Of a stretch of DNA of 64,000 bases, positions 1-7,248 are shown in pieces. Position 1 is the stretch's first letter, and each line of letters begins with the position of its first letter. Source of the DNA: Mucilaginibacter rubeus (GTDB taxonomy: Bacteria > Bacteroidota > Bacteroidia > Sphingobacteriales > Sphingobacteriaceae); assembly GCF_003286415.2 (NCBI RefSeq), contig NZ_CP043450.1, forward strand, positions 6,696,001 through 6,760,000. The letters are read 5' to 3'. The notes beneath the pieces are model-generated. The model was not told where the DNA came from, ran no database searches, and saw only the letters and a program-made list of their open reading frames with translations. The position numbers and the translations under genes were made by a program.

Positions 1-1
1 T

Positions 2-859
2 ATCGGGCTGCTGATTGTCTGTAGTTTAATAGCCGCGGGGATTATTGGTGCCATATTCGGAACACAAACGCTTACCGATACTTTTACCTTTAATGTGCAC
101 AACCCGCATGTTGGCGCGGCTTTGTGGACATTGCAGATCATCAGCACTACCTTGCCGCTGTACCTGGCCCCTGTAATTTTTGCGCGTTTTATAGTAAAGG
201 AGCCTGTAGATTATCTGAAAGTTACCCCCAAATTTCCACCTGTATTGTTGCTGCTGATCCTATCTATCATGATCTGCTCATCGCCGGTTATGGAAGTGCT
301 GGTAAATGTTAATCAGAAATTGGTACTGCCGGCCCCGTTAAAGAGCTTAGAAGATGCTTTACGTGCTATGGAGGCCCAGGCCCAAAAAGCTACGGAAGCT
401 ATGCTGCAGATGAAGACCGTATCAGATATGCTTTTCGCTGTTCTGGTTGTTGGCTTGCTGACTGCCATTGCCGAAGAATTTTTATTCAGGGGTTGCTTGC
501 AAACTATCATGATCAGGTGGACAGGAAACCCGCATGCGGCTATCTGGATCACGGCCATATTGTTCAGTGCTTTCCACATGGAGTTTTTTACCTTTTTGCC
601 GCGTGTGGCATTGGGCGTATTTTTTGGCTATTTTGTGATGTGGAGCGGCAGCATCTGGACAAGCGTTTGGGCACATTTTTTAAATAATGCCACCCAGGTA
701 GTGATCCTGTACCTGTATTCGCAAAAACGTATAACGCTTGATCCTAATGATCAGCACGTTTTTAATTATCAGAGCTATGCGTTAAGCGTAATAATTATTT
801 TAATTTTGCTTTTTATGTACAGAAATACTGCTAAAGGAAAAAGCCCGCTGTTGAGTTAA
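2..859 (+). CDS. CPBP family intramembrane metalloprotease, 5' partial
   Basis: The frame is open from the first bases of the window, so the true start lies upstream; the first in-frame GTG at 95 is probably internal. The protein has several hydrophobic segments and the two CPBP/Abi signatures: a glutamate pair in EEFLFRG near position 473 and a conserved histidine in FSAFH near 570-577. In this family these residues form the active site of a membrane-embedded protease that cleaves prenylated or transmembrane substrates; the substrate here is unknown. The stop codon directly abuts the ATG of the next gene, which suggests one transcript with the DUF2007 gene, cdsA and perhaps psd. The family call is firm, the physiological role is not. 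Confidence 0.88.
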   Translation: MGLLIVCSLIAAGIIGAIFGTQTLTDTFTFNVHNPHVGAALWTLQIISTTLPLYLAPVIFARFIVKEPVDYLKVTPKFPPVLLLLILSIMICSSPVMEVLVNVNQKLVLPAPLKSLEDALRAMEAQAQKATEAMLQMKTVSDMLFAVLVVGLLTAIAEEFLFRGCLQTIMIRWTGNPHAAIWITAILFSAFHMEFFTFLPRVALGVFFGYFVMWSGSIWTSVWAHFLNNATQVVILYLYSQKRITLDPNDQHVFNYQSYALSVIIILILLFMYRNTAKGKSPLLS

Positions 860-1072
860 ATGGAAAAAAACTGGGTTAAAATTTTTACTTCAACTAATTT
901 TTACCAATCAGAAATTGTTAAGCAGATGCTTACCGGGCATCATATTGACACCGTTTTGCTTAATAAGCAGGATTCATCGCACCGCAATTTTGGCGAAATT
1001 GAGGTTTATATTCACCAGGAGGATTTTAGTAAGGCCATTGAGATCATGATCCTCAATCAAATTAATATATGA
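860..1072 (+). CDS. DUF2007-type small protein
   Basis: A 70-residue soluble protein whose pattern fits the DUF2007 (putative signal-transducing protein) family: an early VKIFTSTNFYQSEIVKQML-type helix, a mid-protein beta strand, and an acidic strand EIEVYI before a final helix. It has no signal peptide or membrane segment. The start codon follows the preceding stop with no gap and its end overlaps the cdsA start by four bases (ATGA), so it is translationally coupled on both sides. The family's function is not established; the position between a membrane protease and phospholipid synthesis genes is the only hint. Confidence 0.75.
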   Translation: MEKNWVKIFTSTNFYQSEIVKQMLTGHHIDTVLLNKQDSSHRNFGEIEVYIHQEDFSKAIEIMILNQINI

Positions 1073-1875
1073 AACAACGCGCCATCACTGGCTTATTTTT
1101 TATTATCGTAATGATTGGGTCTAATTTGTTAGGCTCTTATGTATTTAGTGTTTTTTACCTGTTATTAAGTCTGTTTTGTTTACTGGAATTTTATAAGCTG
1201 GTAAAACAAGGCGGCATGCAGCCCGAGCGTTTTACAGGCGCGCTTGCCGGGGTAACCTTGTTTTTCTTTTTCGCGGCTAATTGCTATTTCCCGGCTTATA
1301 AATATATTATACTGCTGCCGATATTGCTTAGTTTTATTCCGATAGGCGAATTGTACAAAAAATCTGAGGCGCCATTCACCAATATCGGGTTTACTTACCT
1401 GGGCTTATTAATGGCCGTGGTGCCGTTTATGTTTTTCCATGCTATGGCTTTTACACGTGGCGACGGTGTGTTTAACTTTCACGTACCTCTCGGCTTTTTA
1501 ATTATGTTGTGGAGTAACGATACCGGGGCTTACCTGGTAGGCAGCAAGTTTGGCCGTAATAAACTGTTTGAGAGGCATTCACCTAAAAAGTCATGGGAGG
1601 GCTTTATCGGCGGTATCCTGATCTGCGCTTTCGCGGCATATATTTTGAGCAATTTTTATACAGAGTACAATCGCTTTGATTGGATCATCATGTCGCTCAT
1701 TATCTCAAACTTTGGCACCATGGGCGATCTGGTTGAATCCATGTTCAAACGAAGCCTGAACGTAAAGGACTCAGGAGGCATATTGCCGGGCCACGGCGGC
1801 CTGCTCGACAGGTTTGACGGCCTGTTGATGGCCGCGCCAATTGTATATGCATACCTGTACTTAATTTCAAATTAG
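1069..1875 (+). CDS. cdsA: Phosphatidate cytidylyltransferase
   Basis: This 268-residue multi-pass membrane protein makes CDP-diacylglycerol from phosphatidic acid and CTP, the branch point for bacterial phospholipids. The C-terminal family signature is complete, with SMFKRSLNVKDSG followed by LPGHGGLLDR at about residues 223-249; the paired acidic residues and lysines bind the nucleotide and metals. Length matches the family. It overlaps the upstream gene by four bases and lies 26 bases before psd, which uses a downstream product of the same pathway (phosphatidylserine), so the cluster makes sense as a phosphatidylethanolamine synthesis unit. Confidence 0.95.
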   Translation: MKQRAITGLFFIIVMIGSNLLGSYVFSVFYLLLSLFCLLEFYKLVKQGGMQPERFTGALAGVTLFFFFAANCYFPAYKYIILLPILLSFIPIGELYKKSEAPFTNIGFTYLGLLMAVVPFMFFHAMAFTRGDGVFNFHVPLGFLIMLWSNDTGAYLVGSKFGRNKLFERHSPKKSWEGFIGGILICAFAAYILSNFYTEYNRFDWIIMSLIISNFGTMGDLVESMFKRSLNVKDSGGILPGHGGLLDRFDGLLMAAPIVYAYLYLISN

Positions 1876-1883
1876 TAGTTTTG
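1876..1883 (+). promoter_or_regulatory. Possible -7 box (TAGTTTTG) upstream of psd
   Basis: TAGTTTTG fits the Bacteroidota -7 consensus TAnnTTTG and ends 19 bases before the psd ATG. No good -33 TTTG was seen at the expected distance, so this may be a weak internal promoter or chance. Confidence 0.3.
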
Positions 1884-1901
1884 TATTAAACCATATAAAT
1901 A

Positions 1902-2822
1902 ATGACCATACATAAAGAAGGCTATACCTCACTCGCTATTACTATCCTGTTCATTTTTGTTTTAAATGCGCTGATCCAGTTTTACATGCCAACCGCGCAT
2001 ACCCTAAAATGGATAGTTTACATTTTTTCGGGTGCTTTATTTTTGATCATCCTGCAGTTTTTCCGCAGCCCGTTCTTCGATATTGAAACAGCCGAAAATA
2101 CAATCCTGTGCCCTGCCGATGGTAAGGTTGTAGTGATAGAAGAAACAGAAGAAACTGAATTTTTAAAAGATAAACGTATTCAGCTGTCGGTTTTCATGTC
2201 GCCGGTTAATGTGCACGTAAACCGTAATCCTATTGCAGGGGTGGTGAGCTATTTTAAATACCACAAAGGTAAATACCTGGTGGCCTGGCACCCTAAGTCA
2301 TCAACCGAAAACGAGCGTACTACCATCGCTATTGAAAACAGCAAAGGTGTAACCGTATTGTTCAGGCAGATAGCCGGTGCGCTTGCCCGTCGTATTGTAT
2401 GGTATGTAAAAGAGGGCGATATTGTTGATCAGGGTCAGCAGTTTGGCTTTATTAAATTTGGATCGAGGGTGGATGTTTTCCTGCCGCTTGGTACTAAAAT
2501 ATTAGTAAATATTGGTGATGTGGTAAAAGGTGGTCGTACTGTATTAGCTGAGCTTGTTGACCCGGAGCCGGTGAAAGCAGCTAAGAAGCCTGCTGCTGTT
2601 ACTGAAGCGCCTGCTGCGCCAGTTGAGCCCGCAGTATTGGTGGAAGAAGCACCAACCATGAATAGTATTACCCCGGCACCATCATTAGTAGTTGATCACC
2701 CTGAGGCTGTTGAAAGCGCGTCTGCTGAAGAAGATGCTGTAGAGAAAACTACTAAGAAGAAAACATCAACTCCGAAAGCTAAAAAAGCTGACGATACAGC
2801 TGAAGAAGCGGATAGTGAATAA
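1902..2822 (+). CDS. psd: Phosphatidylserine decarboxylase family protein with long C-terminal tail
   Basis: It decarboxylates phosphatidylserine to phosphatidylethanolamine after self-cleavage into beta and pyruvoyl alpha chains. Two hydrophobic segments occupy roughly residues 10-55, followed by the catalytic domain with FMSPVNVHVNR near 105 and the self-processing serine in IKFGSRVDV near 185. The core ends around residue 223. The remaining 80 or so residues are an Ala/Pro/Glu then Lys/Glu-rich tail of low complexity that short bacterial PSD enzymes of about 220 residues lack. The tail is in frame and ends just before a strong terminator. The enzymatic call is strong, the role of the tail is unknown. 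Confidence 0.92.
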   Translation: MTIHKEGYTSLAITILFIFVLNALIQFYMPTAHTLKWIVYIFSGALFLIILQFFRSPFFDIETAENTILCPADGKVVVIEETEETEFLKDKRIQLSVFMSPVNVHVNRNPIAGVVSYFKYHKGKYLVAWHPKSSTENERTTIAIENSKGVTVLFRQIAGALARRIVWYVKEGDIVDQGQQFGFIKFGSRVDVFLPLGTKILVNIGDVVKGGRTVLAELVDPEPVKAAKKPAAVTEAPAAPVEPAVLVEEAPTMNSITPAPSLVVDHPEAVESASAEEDAVEKTTKKKTSTPKAKKADDTAEEADSE

Positions 2823-2840
2823 TTAGCATATACTGTTTAT

Positions 2841-2876
2841 AAAAAAGCAGATGAGGGTAACTCATCTGCTTTTTTT
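2841..2876 (+). terminator. Rho-independent terminator after psd
   Basis: A 9-bp perfect stem GCAGATGAG/CTCATCTGC with a five-base loop is followed by seven T residues. It closes the plus-strand lipid gene run. Confidence 0.93.
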
Positions 2877-2927
2877 GTGCCTGGATATTTTGCACGCGTC
2901 GATCAGCCTACATATAACAAAGCCATT

Positions 2928-3078
2928 TGTCATCTACGAACGGGAGTAAGGATAAAGCGATGGCGTGAGGAGAAGTCTTATGCGCCTTGTTTTGACGATT
3001 ACAGAGGACTTAAAAAGGCGTATAAGATTTCTCTTTCGCCCCATGACGGAGGCCCGCGCTGCTCCCTCGAAATGACAA
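2928..3078. repeat. Palindromic dispersed element, TGTCATTTCGA family (copy 1)
   Basis: Imperfect inverted repeat in the 540-base gap between psd and rplS. The outer ends are TTGTCAT...CGAAC and TCGAAATGACAA; the inner arms are GGAGAAGTCTTATGCGCC and GGCGTATAAGATTTCTC. Related copies lie at 59257-59353 and 61760-61901. A 74-codon open frame runs through it but is a by-product of the repeat. It is probably a REP- or MITE-like non-coding element. Confidence 0.75.
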
Positions 3079-3106
3079 TTTTTTACTTATTGGAATGGTA
3101 AATAGG

Positions 3107-3200
3107 CTGTCGCGGGTTTAGCGATAGTGTACCTGTAATTCAGCATGGTTGAAGCTGAAAGCTTAAGCCATGGCAACCACGGGTTACAAGCCCGCGGCAG
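3107..3200. repeat. Inverted repeat with CTGTCGCGGGTTT arms
   Basis: CTGTCGCGGGTTT near 3108 pairs imperfectly with AAGCCCGCGGCAG near 3189-3200. It sits directly beside the TGTCATTTCGA element, so the gap is filled with two adjacent palindromic elements and no gene. Confidence 0.5.
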
Positions 3201-3294
3201 TTGCGCTATGGATGGTTATGGAGCCTTGAAAAATGCCTTCGTCTTTGAATTTCAATAGATTACACCATCTGAACTTCAAAAACCTTCATATAGC

Positions 3295-3332
3295 AAAAGG
3301 CCTTACCGAAATTTCTTTCAGAAAGGCCTTTT
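3295..3332 (-). terminator. Terminator hairpin after rplS
   Basis: A 10-bp stem AAAAGGCCTT/AAGGCCTTTT with a loop of about 18 bases lies 33 bases past the rplS stop. The T run is short, so termination may be modest. Confidence 0.7.
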
Positions 3333-3365
3333 AGTGTTTTATATACCGCTAAGCGGTTGGGTAAA

Positions 3366-3713
3366 TTAAACGCGTTTTGATTTGATACGAGCTGCTTTAC
3401 CGGTAAGGGCACGCAGGTAGTACAGTTTAGAACGACGAACTTTACCAACACTGTTAACTTCGATTTTATCGATGTTTGGAGAGTTAACAGGGAAGATACG
3501 CTCAACGCCAATGCCATTTGATACTTTACGCACAGTAAAAGTTTCGCTTACACCAACGCTGTTACGTTGAATTACCACACCTTGGTAAACCTGAACGCGT
3601 TCTTTATTTCCTTCTCTGATTTTATAGTGAACACTTACAGTATCACCAGCTTTGAAGGATGGAAGCTGCTTTTTTTCTACTGATTGCTCTTCAACAAATT
3701 TTACTAAATCCAT
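3366..3713 (-). CDS. rplS: 50S ribosomal protein L19
   Basis: This 115-residue protein is a component of the large subunit at the 30S-50S interface. The sequence has the family features throughout, including the GDTVSVHYKI strand, the ERVQVYQGVVI motif and the C-terminal GKVRRSKLYYLR signature. It is the last member of the conserved set rpsP-rimM-trmD-rplS, here separated from trmD by an ECF sigma cassette and an inverted repeat, so it probably has its own promoter. A perfect hairpin lies in the leader at 3732-3754. Confidence 0.98.
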   Translation of the reverse strand: MDLVKFVEEQSVEKKQLPSFKAGDTVSVHYKIREGNKERVQVYQGVVIQRNSVGVSETFTVRKVSNGIGVERIFPVNSPNIDKIEVNSVGKVRRSKLYYLRALTGKAARIKSKRV

Positions 3714-3731
3714 GATTTTAAGCTCTTAATG

Positions 3732-3754
3732 CGATTTTTAGCCCGTAAAAATCG
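3732..3754 (-). promoter_or_regulatory. Leader hairpin upstream of rplS
   Basis: A perfect 9-bp stem (CGATTTTTA/TAAAAATCG) with loop CGGGC on the minus strand ends 18 bases before the rplS ATG. Just upstream, TATACTTG at about 3759-3766 resembles the -7 box TAnnTTTG, which would place the hairpin at the very 5' end of the mRNA. This fits a ribosomal-protein leader that binds its own product, but binding is inference. Confidence 0.5.
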
Positions 3755-3905
3755 GATTGCAAGTATAGGGATTATTTTCAATAAATGAAAGTCAAATTTA
3801 AAAATTTCCACATTTAGTTTTTTTATTCACAGCTGGTTGTGGTTTATGCAGCCTTACAAAGTTTTAAAACTTCGTAAGGCTGCATATGGAGATCAATATC
3901 GGTTT

Positions 3906-4151
3906 TCATTTTTCAATGGTCACAGTAACAGGCTTCTTCTCTGTAAAATACGCAATCAGTGTATATATAAGCCCAGTCAATAGCAAATTGAATACAAAGT
4001 TGATAAGCGTATCGCTTACCGAATGTGAGTGTTTGTCAATATCAATAAATGTAAAAACTGCATAAGTCAACGCTATGGCTAATATAACCCAGCCAATAAT
4101 GGATACAGGCAGGTAGATGATCCCTTTGCGGGTAAACCAGTTTAATTTCAT
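3906..4151 (-). CDS. Small membrane protein in the ECF sigma cassette
   Basis: An 81-residue protein with two hydrophobic segments (about residues 10-30 and 48-68) and a short basic N terminus. I chose the ATG at 4149-4151 because the longer reading adds 32 His/Cys-rich residues that overlap the upstream gene and look like out-of-frame translation. It starts 5 bases after the stop of the upstream three-segment membrane protein, so the two are coupled. I do not recognise a family. The neighbourhood suggests a membrane partner of the sigma factor. Confidence 0.65.
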   Translation of the reverse strand: MKLNWFTRKGIIYLPVSIIGWVILAIALTYAVFTFIDIDKHSHSVSDTLINFVFNLLLTGLIYTLIAYFTEKKPVTVTIEK

Positions 4152-4156
4152 GTTGA

Positions 4157-4648
4157 TTAGTTTTTGATGGATATGTTTTCTGTAATGGCGAAATTGATGA
4201 ACACCAACACAATGGCAAGGCTGATGAGGATCAATACAATGTTCCATAGTTTTAACCGGATACTGATATTGAGTTCTTTTACCTTAGGCCTGTTGGGATC
4301 TATTTGCTGAACCTGTACGTGGATAATGGACAACAGGTTGATCACTATACAAACAACAGGCAGTATAAATAATACCAGCGGACCGATATAATCGATATAG
4401 GGTACCTTCTCCAGCTGAACCATCATGCTGAACATGGAGCTAAACCAGTTTGCATTAATGTGGAAGTGATAATACATGAATACACATATCAAAAAATAGC
4501 AGGGGACTATTACCAACCATAGTCCCAGGGCTGCCGAACGCCCGGCGTTCATAATGGCCATTTTTACCACATCCAGGTGTTGGGATGGGTTTACATCGGG
4601 TACTTTTAAATTTTCCATTTGCTTTAAAAATTCGTCCTGATCTTTCAT
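4157..4648 (-). CDS. Membrane protein encoded after ECF sigma factor, putative regulator
   Basis: A 163-residue protein with a 40-residue cytoplasmic start (MKDQDEFLKQMENLKVP) and three or four hydrophobic segments, near residues 40-60, 85-110 and 130-152. The short soluble head followed by membrane helices resembles many uncharacterised proteins that follow sigma factors and hold them at the membrane. No known anti-sigma zinc motif (HxxxCxxC) is present. It has its own copy of the putative ECF promoter motif at 4661-4688, so it may be a target of the sigma factor. An anti-sigma role is inference. Confidence 0.7.
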   Translation of the reverse strand: MKDQDEFLKQMENLKVPDVNPSQHLDVVKMAIMNAGRSAALGLWLVIVPCYFLICVFMYYHFHINANWFSSMFSMMVQLEKVPYIDYIGPLVLFILPVVCIVINLLSIIHVQVQQIDPNRPKVKELNISIRLKLWNIVLILISLAIVLVFINFAITENISIKN

Positions 4649-4660
4649 GTTAATTACCCT

Positions 4661-4688
4661 TATAATGCATTAATTGATTTTGGTTGCA
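4661..4688 (-). promoter_or_regulatory. Putative ECF-type promoter for the membrane gene
   Basis: Read on the minus strand it is TGCAACC, 13 bases, GCATTATA, ending 12 bases before the ATG at 4648. The same two blocks occur with a 14-base spacer upstream of the sigma gene. Block spacing and position fit -35 and -10 elements of an ECF promoter. Confidence 0.55.
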
Positions 4689-4692
4689 GTGG

Positions 4693-5259
4693 TTAAAGCA
4701 TGTTTCTTAATTTCTCCAATCCGCGCGAAAGCAGTGATTTTACTGTGCCCTCGTTTTTATTGAGGATCTCGCTGATCTCGGTATTGGTTTTCTGTTCAAA
4801 GTAGCGTAATGAAATCACCTCCTGGTATTTGATATCCAGTTTAAGCAGGTTTTCGCGGATGCGGTTATAATCGCGATAAGCTTTTAGTTCCTGCTCCATC
4901 ATTTCGCGTTCGTCACTGGCATGGTCATGCAGCAGTTTTTCCATCTGCGGGTTTTCCAGCAATTGCTGTAATGATTCGGGTTTGTATTTGCTGCTGCGGT
5001 AATATTGGTTAAGTTCGTTAGTAGCAATACGGTAAAGCCATGACGACAGGCTTATGCCCTTCCATTTAAATGAGCCTATTTTTAAAAATGCTTTCAGAAA
5101 AGTTTCGGCAGCAATATCCCGGGAAAGGTCATAATCGCCGCAACGCCGCATGATATAGCCAAACACCGGTTTATACCAACGGTCAAACACCTGCCCAAAA
5201 GCAGCCGGGTTGGTACGGCATTGTTCAATAAGCTGGGCTTCGGTGTGGTTAGGGTTCAT
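4693..5259 (-). CDS. RNA polymerase ECF-type sigma factor
   Basis: A 188-residue sigma-70 family protein with region 2 (RDIAAETFLKAFLKIG and SSWLYRIATNELNQYYR, about residues 45-90), an acidic linker, and region 4 helix-turn-helix (ISLRYFEQKTNTEISEIL then EGTVKSLLSRGLEKLR, about 148-186). It lacks regions 1.1 and 3, which places it in group 4 (ECF). It is followed by two membrane proteins. Near-identical promoter-like blocks precede this gene and the next one, which suggests autoregulation. The signal it responds to cannot be read from the sequence. Confidence 0.93.
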   Translation of the reverse strand: MNPNHTEAQLIEQCRTNPAAFGQVFDRWYKPVFGYIMRRCGDYDLSRDIAAETFLKAFLKIGSFKWKGISLSSWLYRIATNELNQYYRSSKYKPESLQQLLENPQMEKLLHDHASDEREMMEQELKAYRDYNRIRENLLKLDIKYQEVISLRYFEQKTNTEISEILNKNEGTVKSLLSRGLEKLRNML

Positions 5260-5273
5260 AGCTGCAACGCTAC

Positions 5274-5302
5274 TATAATGCAGTATGCATTAATTGGTTG
5301 CA
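5274..5302 (-). promoter_or_regulatory. Putative autoregulatory ECF promoter
   Basis: Minus-strand TGCAACC, 14 bases, GCATTATA, ending 14 bases before the sigma factor ATG at 5259. It matches the motif at 4661-4688 in both blocks and in part of the spacer (CAATTAATGCAT). Confidence 0.55.
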
Positions 5303-5352
5303 ATCTAATTTAAGGAAATTGGTTTGTGTTTTGAGTGAGTGGTTGTTTTTCG

Positions 5353-5519
5353 GGTGAGTGGTTGATTGAGTGGATTAGGTGAGTGGGTGCCGTCCGGTGA
5401 GTTGAGATTATCGATTAAGTCGGTGGTTGGCGTATTGAACTAACCATTCTTCACTCACCAAATCAACTATTCAAAATGCAATAACCACTCACTTAATCCA
5501 ACCTAATGAACCACTCACC
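5353..5519. repeat. Inverted repeat built from GTGAGTGGTT words
   Basis: The left arm (5353-5388) and right arm (5483-5519) pair over about 35 bases with a few mismatches. Each arm contains several copies of a GTGAGTGG-like word. It fills the gap between the ECF cassette and trmD and has no coding potential. It could act as a transcript 3' end for trmD. Confidence 0.7.
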
Positions 5520-5525
5520 AATAAA

Positions 5526-6209
5526 TCATTCACCCCTATTCAACAGATCAGGCCTTCTCGCTTTGGTACGCTCTATAGCTTGTTCGTGACGCCATTTTTC
5601 AATTTCGGGTGTATTGCCTCCCAAAAGTATATCGGGTACCTTGTGGCCGTTCCAGTCGGCTGGGCGGGTGTAAACCGGGGCATCCAGCAGGTCGTCCTGG
5701 AATGAATCAGACAGGGCCGATGTTTCATCGCTTAATACACCGGGAATAAGCCTCACCACGGCGTCAACCAGTACGGCTGCGGGCAGTTCTCCGCCCGAAA
5801 GTACATAATCGCCTATCGAGATCTCGCGGGTAACGTAAATGTCCCTGATGCGCTGATCGATGCCTTTGTAATGACCGCAAAGGATAATGATATTTTTTTT
5901 GATAGAAAGCTGATTGGCGATAGCCTGGTTCAGTGTTTCGCCATCAGGCGACATGAAGATGATCTCATCGTATTCCCGCTCAGATTTTAATTTTTCGATG
6001 CATGCCGCAAATGGGGGGATGGTCATCACCATACCACTGCCACCTCCGTAAGGATAGTCATCTACGCTTTTTTGCTTATTGGTAGCATAATCCCTCAGAT
6101 TGTGAACTACAATTTCAGAAATTCCTTTTTTCTGCGCACGCTGCAAAATAGAATGTGCAAAAGGGCTTTCAAGCAAACCGGGTAAGACAGAGATGATATC
6201 GAAACGCAT
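5526..6209 (-). CDS. trmD: tRNA (guanine-N1-)-methyltransferase
   Basis: It methylates G37 of tRNAs next to the anticodon using S-adenosylmethionine and so prevents +1 frameshifting. The 227-residue sequence has the trefoil-knot SPOUT signatures: YPYGGGSGMVM near 53-63, ILCGHYKGID near 109-118 and SIGDYVLSGGE near 131-141. A C-terminal basic helix ends in ARRPDLL. Length is normal. It keeps its canonical order after rimM and before rplS, but 2.6 kb of accessory genes separates it from rimM. Confidence 0.97.
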   Translation of the reverse strand: MRFDIISVLPGLLESPFAHSILQRAQKKGISEIVVHNLRDYATNKQKSVDDYPYGGGSGMVMTIPPFAACIEKLKSEREYDEIIFMSPDGETLNQAIANQLSIKKNIIILCGHYKGIDQRIRDIYVTREISIGDYVLSGGELPAAVLVDAVVRLIPGVLSDETSALSDSFQDDLLDAPVYTRPADWNGHKVPDILLGGNTPEIEKWRHEQAIERTKARRPDLLNRGE

Positions 6210-6316
6210 ACTTTCTTCAGACTCAGGATAAAAGAATCAGGATGCAAGATTACTGAAAAATGTCTTCTCTCCGAAATCGTCTTGGTTCCTTACTCTTGAA
6301 GTCTTGCTTCTTTAGT

Positions 6317-6688
6317 TCATCCTCTATGCTGATAGATCCCCCATAAATTACCCGCCGGGTCAGTAAAATGCGCCGTGATTTCCGGAAAATCTTTGCCTAT
6401 AGGTTGGGTTATAATGCCGCCATTAGCCGCTATCAGTTTAACTGTAGCTTCGGCGTCATCAACCATAATGGAGATCAGCAGACCGGCCTTACCCATCGGC
6501 TCCCGACCGGTTACCCACATGCCGCTTACTTCGCCCACGCCATCATCAAATGAAGTGGATCCATAGTTGTCGGTTCGGATTTGCCAACCGAAAACAGTTT
6601 GGAAAAACTTTGCTGATGTTGCTATATCGATGGCAGGTATTTCAACATAACATATCTTGCCGTTGCCGTAGTTGGGTTGCTTTGCCAT
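6317..6688 (-). CDS. VOC family (glyoxalase-like) protein
   Basis: A 123-residue single vicinal-oxygen-chelate domain with the two beta-alpha-beta-beta-beta halves: VEIPAIDIATSAKFFQTVFGW at the start and the second half ending ITAHFTDPAGNLWGIYQ. Related proteins are glyoxalases, dioxygenases or resistance proteins, often metal-binding through His/Glu residues at the half starts and ends. Substrate unknown. It is the last of a run of minus-strand genes starting at 8353 and may share their transcript, although a 154-base gap with a repeat element separates it from the next VOC gene. Confidence 0.85.
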   Translation of the reverse strand: MAKQPNYGNGKICYVEIPAIDIATSAKFFQTVFGWQIRTDNYGSTSFDDGVGEVSGMWVTGREPMGKAGLLISIMVDDAEATVKLIAANGGIITQPIGKDFPEITAHFTDPAGNLWGIYQHRG

Positions 6689-6729
6689 GGTTTTACTGAG
6701 TTAAAATGATAAAATCTACGCTAAAATTA

Positions 6730-6820
6730 TGTCATTGCGAGGAGGAACGACGAAGCAATCGCATGCTGTACAGAGCGGATATGCTCTCGTGCGGTTGCCA
6801 CGCTTCGCTCGCAATTGACA
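6730..6820. repeat. Palindromic element, TGTCATTGCGA family
   Basis: The ends TGTCATTGCGA and TCGCAATTGACA are inverted, with inner arms GAAGCAATCGC and GCGGTTGCCACGCTTCG. It lies in the gap between the two VOC genes. The ends resemble, but are distinct from, the TGTCATTTCGA family elsewhere in the window. Confidence 0.7.
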
Positions 6821-6842
6821 TGATTTAAATGTATTTATTTTG

Positions 6843-7232
6843 TTAAATAACCTTCTCAATCATCCATCGGTGCCCGAATGGGTCAATAAAATCGCCTTGG
6901 CGGTAACCGTAATCCCAATCCGTTACTTCAGAATCTACTTTTGCGCCGGCTTGCCTGGCGGCCTCAACAACAGCATGTACATCGTCAACAAAAAGGCCGA
7001 TAGTAACGCTGGTAGCTTTTACGGTATCCGGGCAAAGTACAGCCGTTCGTTCGGTTTCCTCATGCAGGTGGAAGATAGTGCCATCTATAGATAGTTCTGA
7101 CACATGAATGCTGCCATCATCATTGCTGAAACGCCTGAGCTCGACTGCACCTAAGGCTTTACTGTAAAAGCTAATGTCGGTTACGCCGTGCGGAATGGCT
7201 AACTGCGGCGCGAAACTTGGTTTTGTTGCCAT
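6843..7232 (-). CDS. VOC family protein, PhnB/glyoxalase type
   Basis: A 129-residue protein with a VOC fold: LAIPHGVTDISFYSKALGAVE in the first half and VEAARQAGAKVDSEVTDWDYGYRQGDFIDPFGHRWMIEK in the second, the latter typical of PhnB-like and bleomycin-resistance-like members. A start at 7232 gives a normal length. It begins 16 bases after the XRE regulator gene, so it is probably cotranscribed with the regulator and membrane genes. The substrate is unknown, and paralogy to the neighbouring VOC gene is only at the fold level. Confidence 0.85.
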   Translation of the reverse strand: MATKPSFAPQLAIPHGVTDISFYSKALGAVELRRFSNDDGSIHVSELSIDGTIFHLHEETERTAVLCPDTVKATSVTIGLFVDDVHAVVEAARQAGAKVDSEVTDWDYGYRQGDFIDPFGHRWMIEKVI

Positions 7233-7248
7233 GGTTATATTGGTTTGG

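Noticed and set aside
2877..3101. 74-codon plus-strand frame after psd
   Set aside because: It lies on the terminator edge and through a palindromic repeat; its translation matches the repeat read in one frame rather than a protein family.
3906..4247. Long start for the small membrane protein of the ECF cassette
   Set aside because: The first 32 residues are His/Cys-rich and overlap the upstream coding region in another frame; the ATG at 4151 gives a normal membrane protein start.
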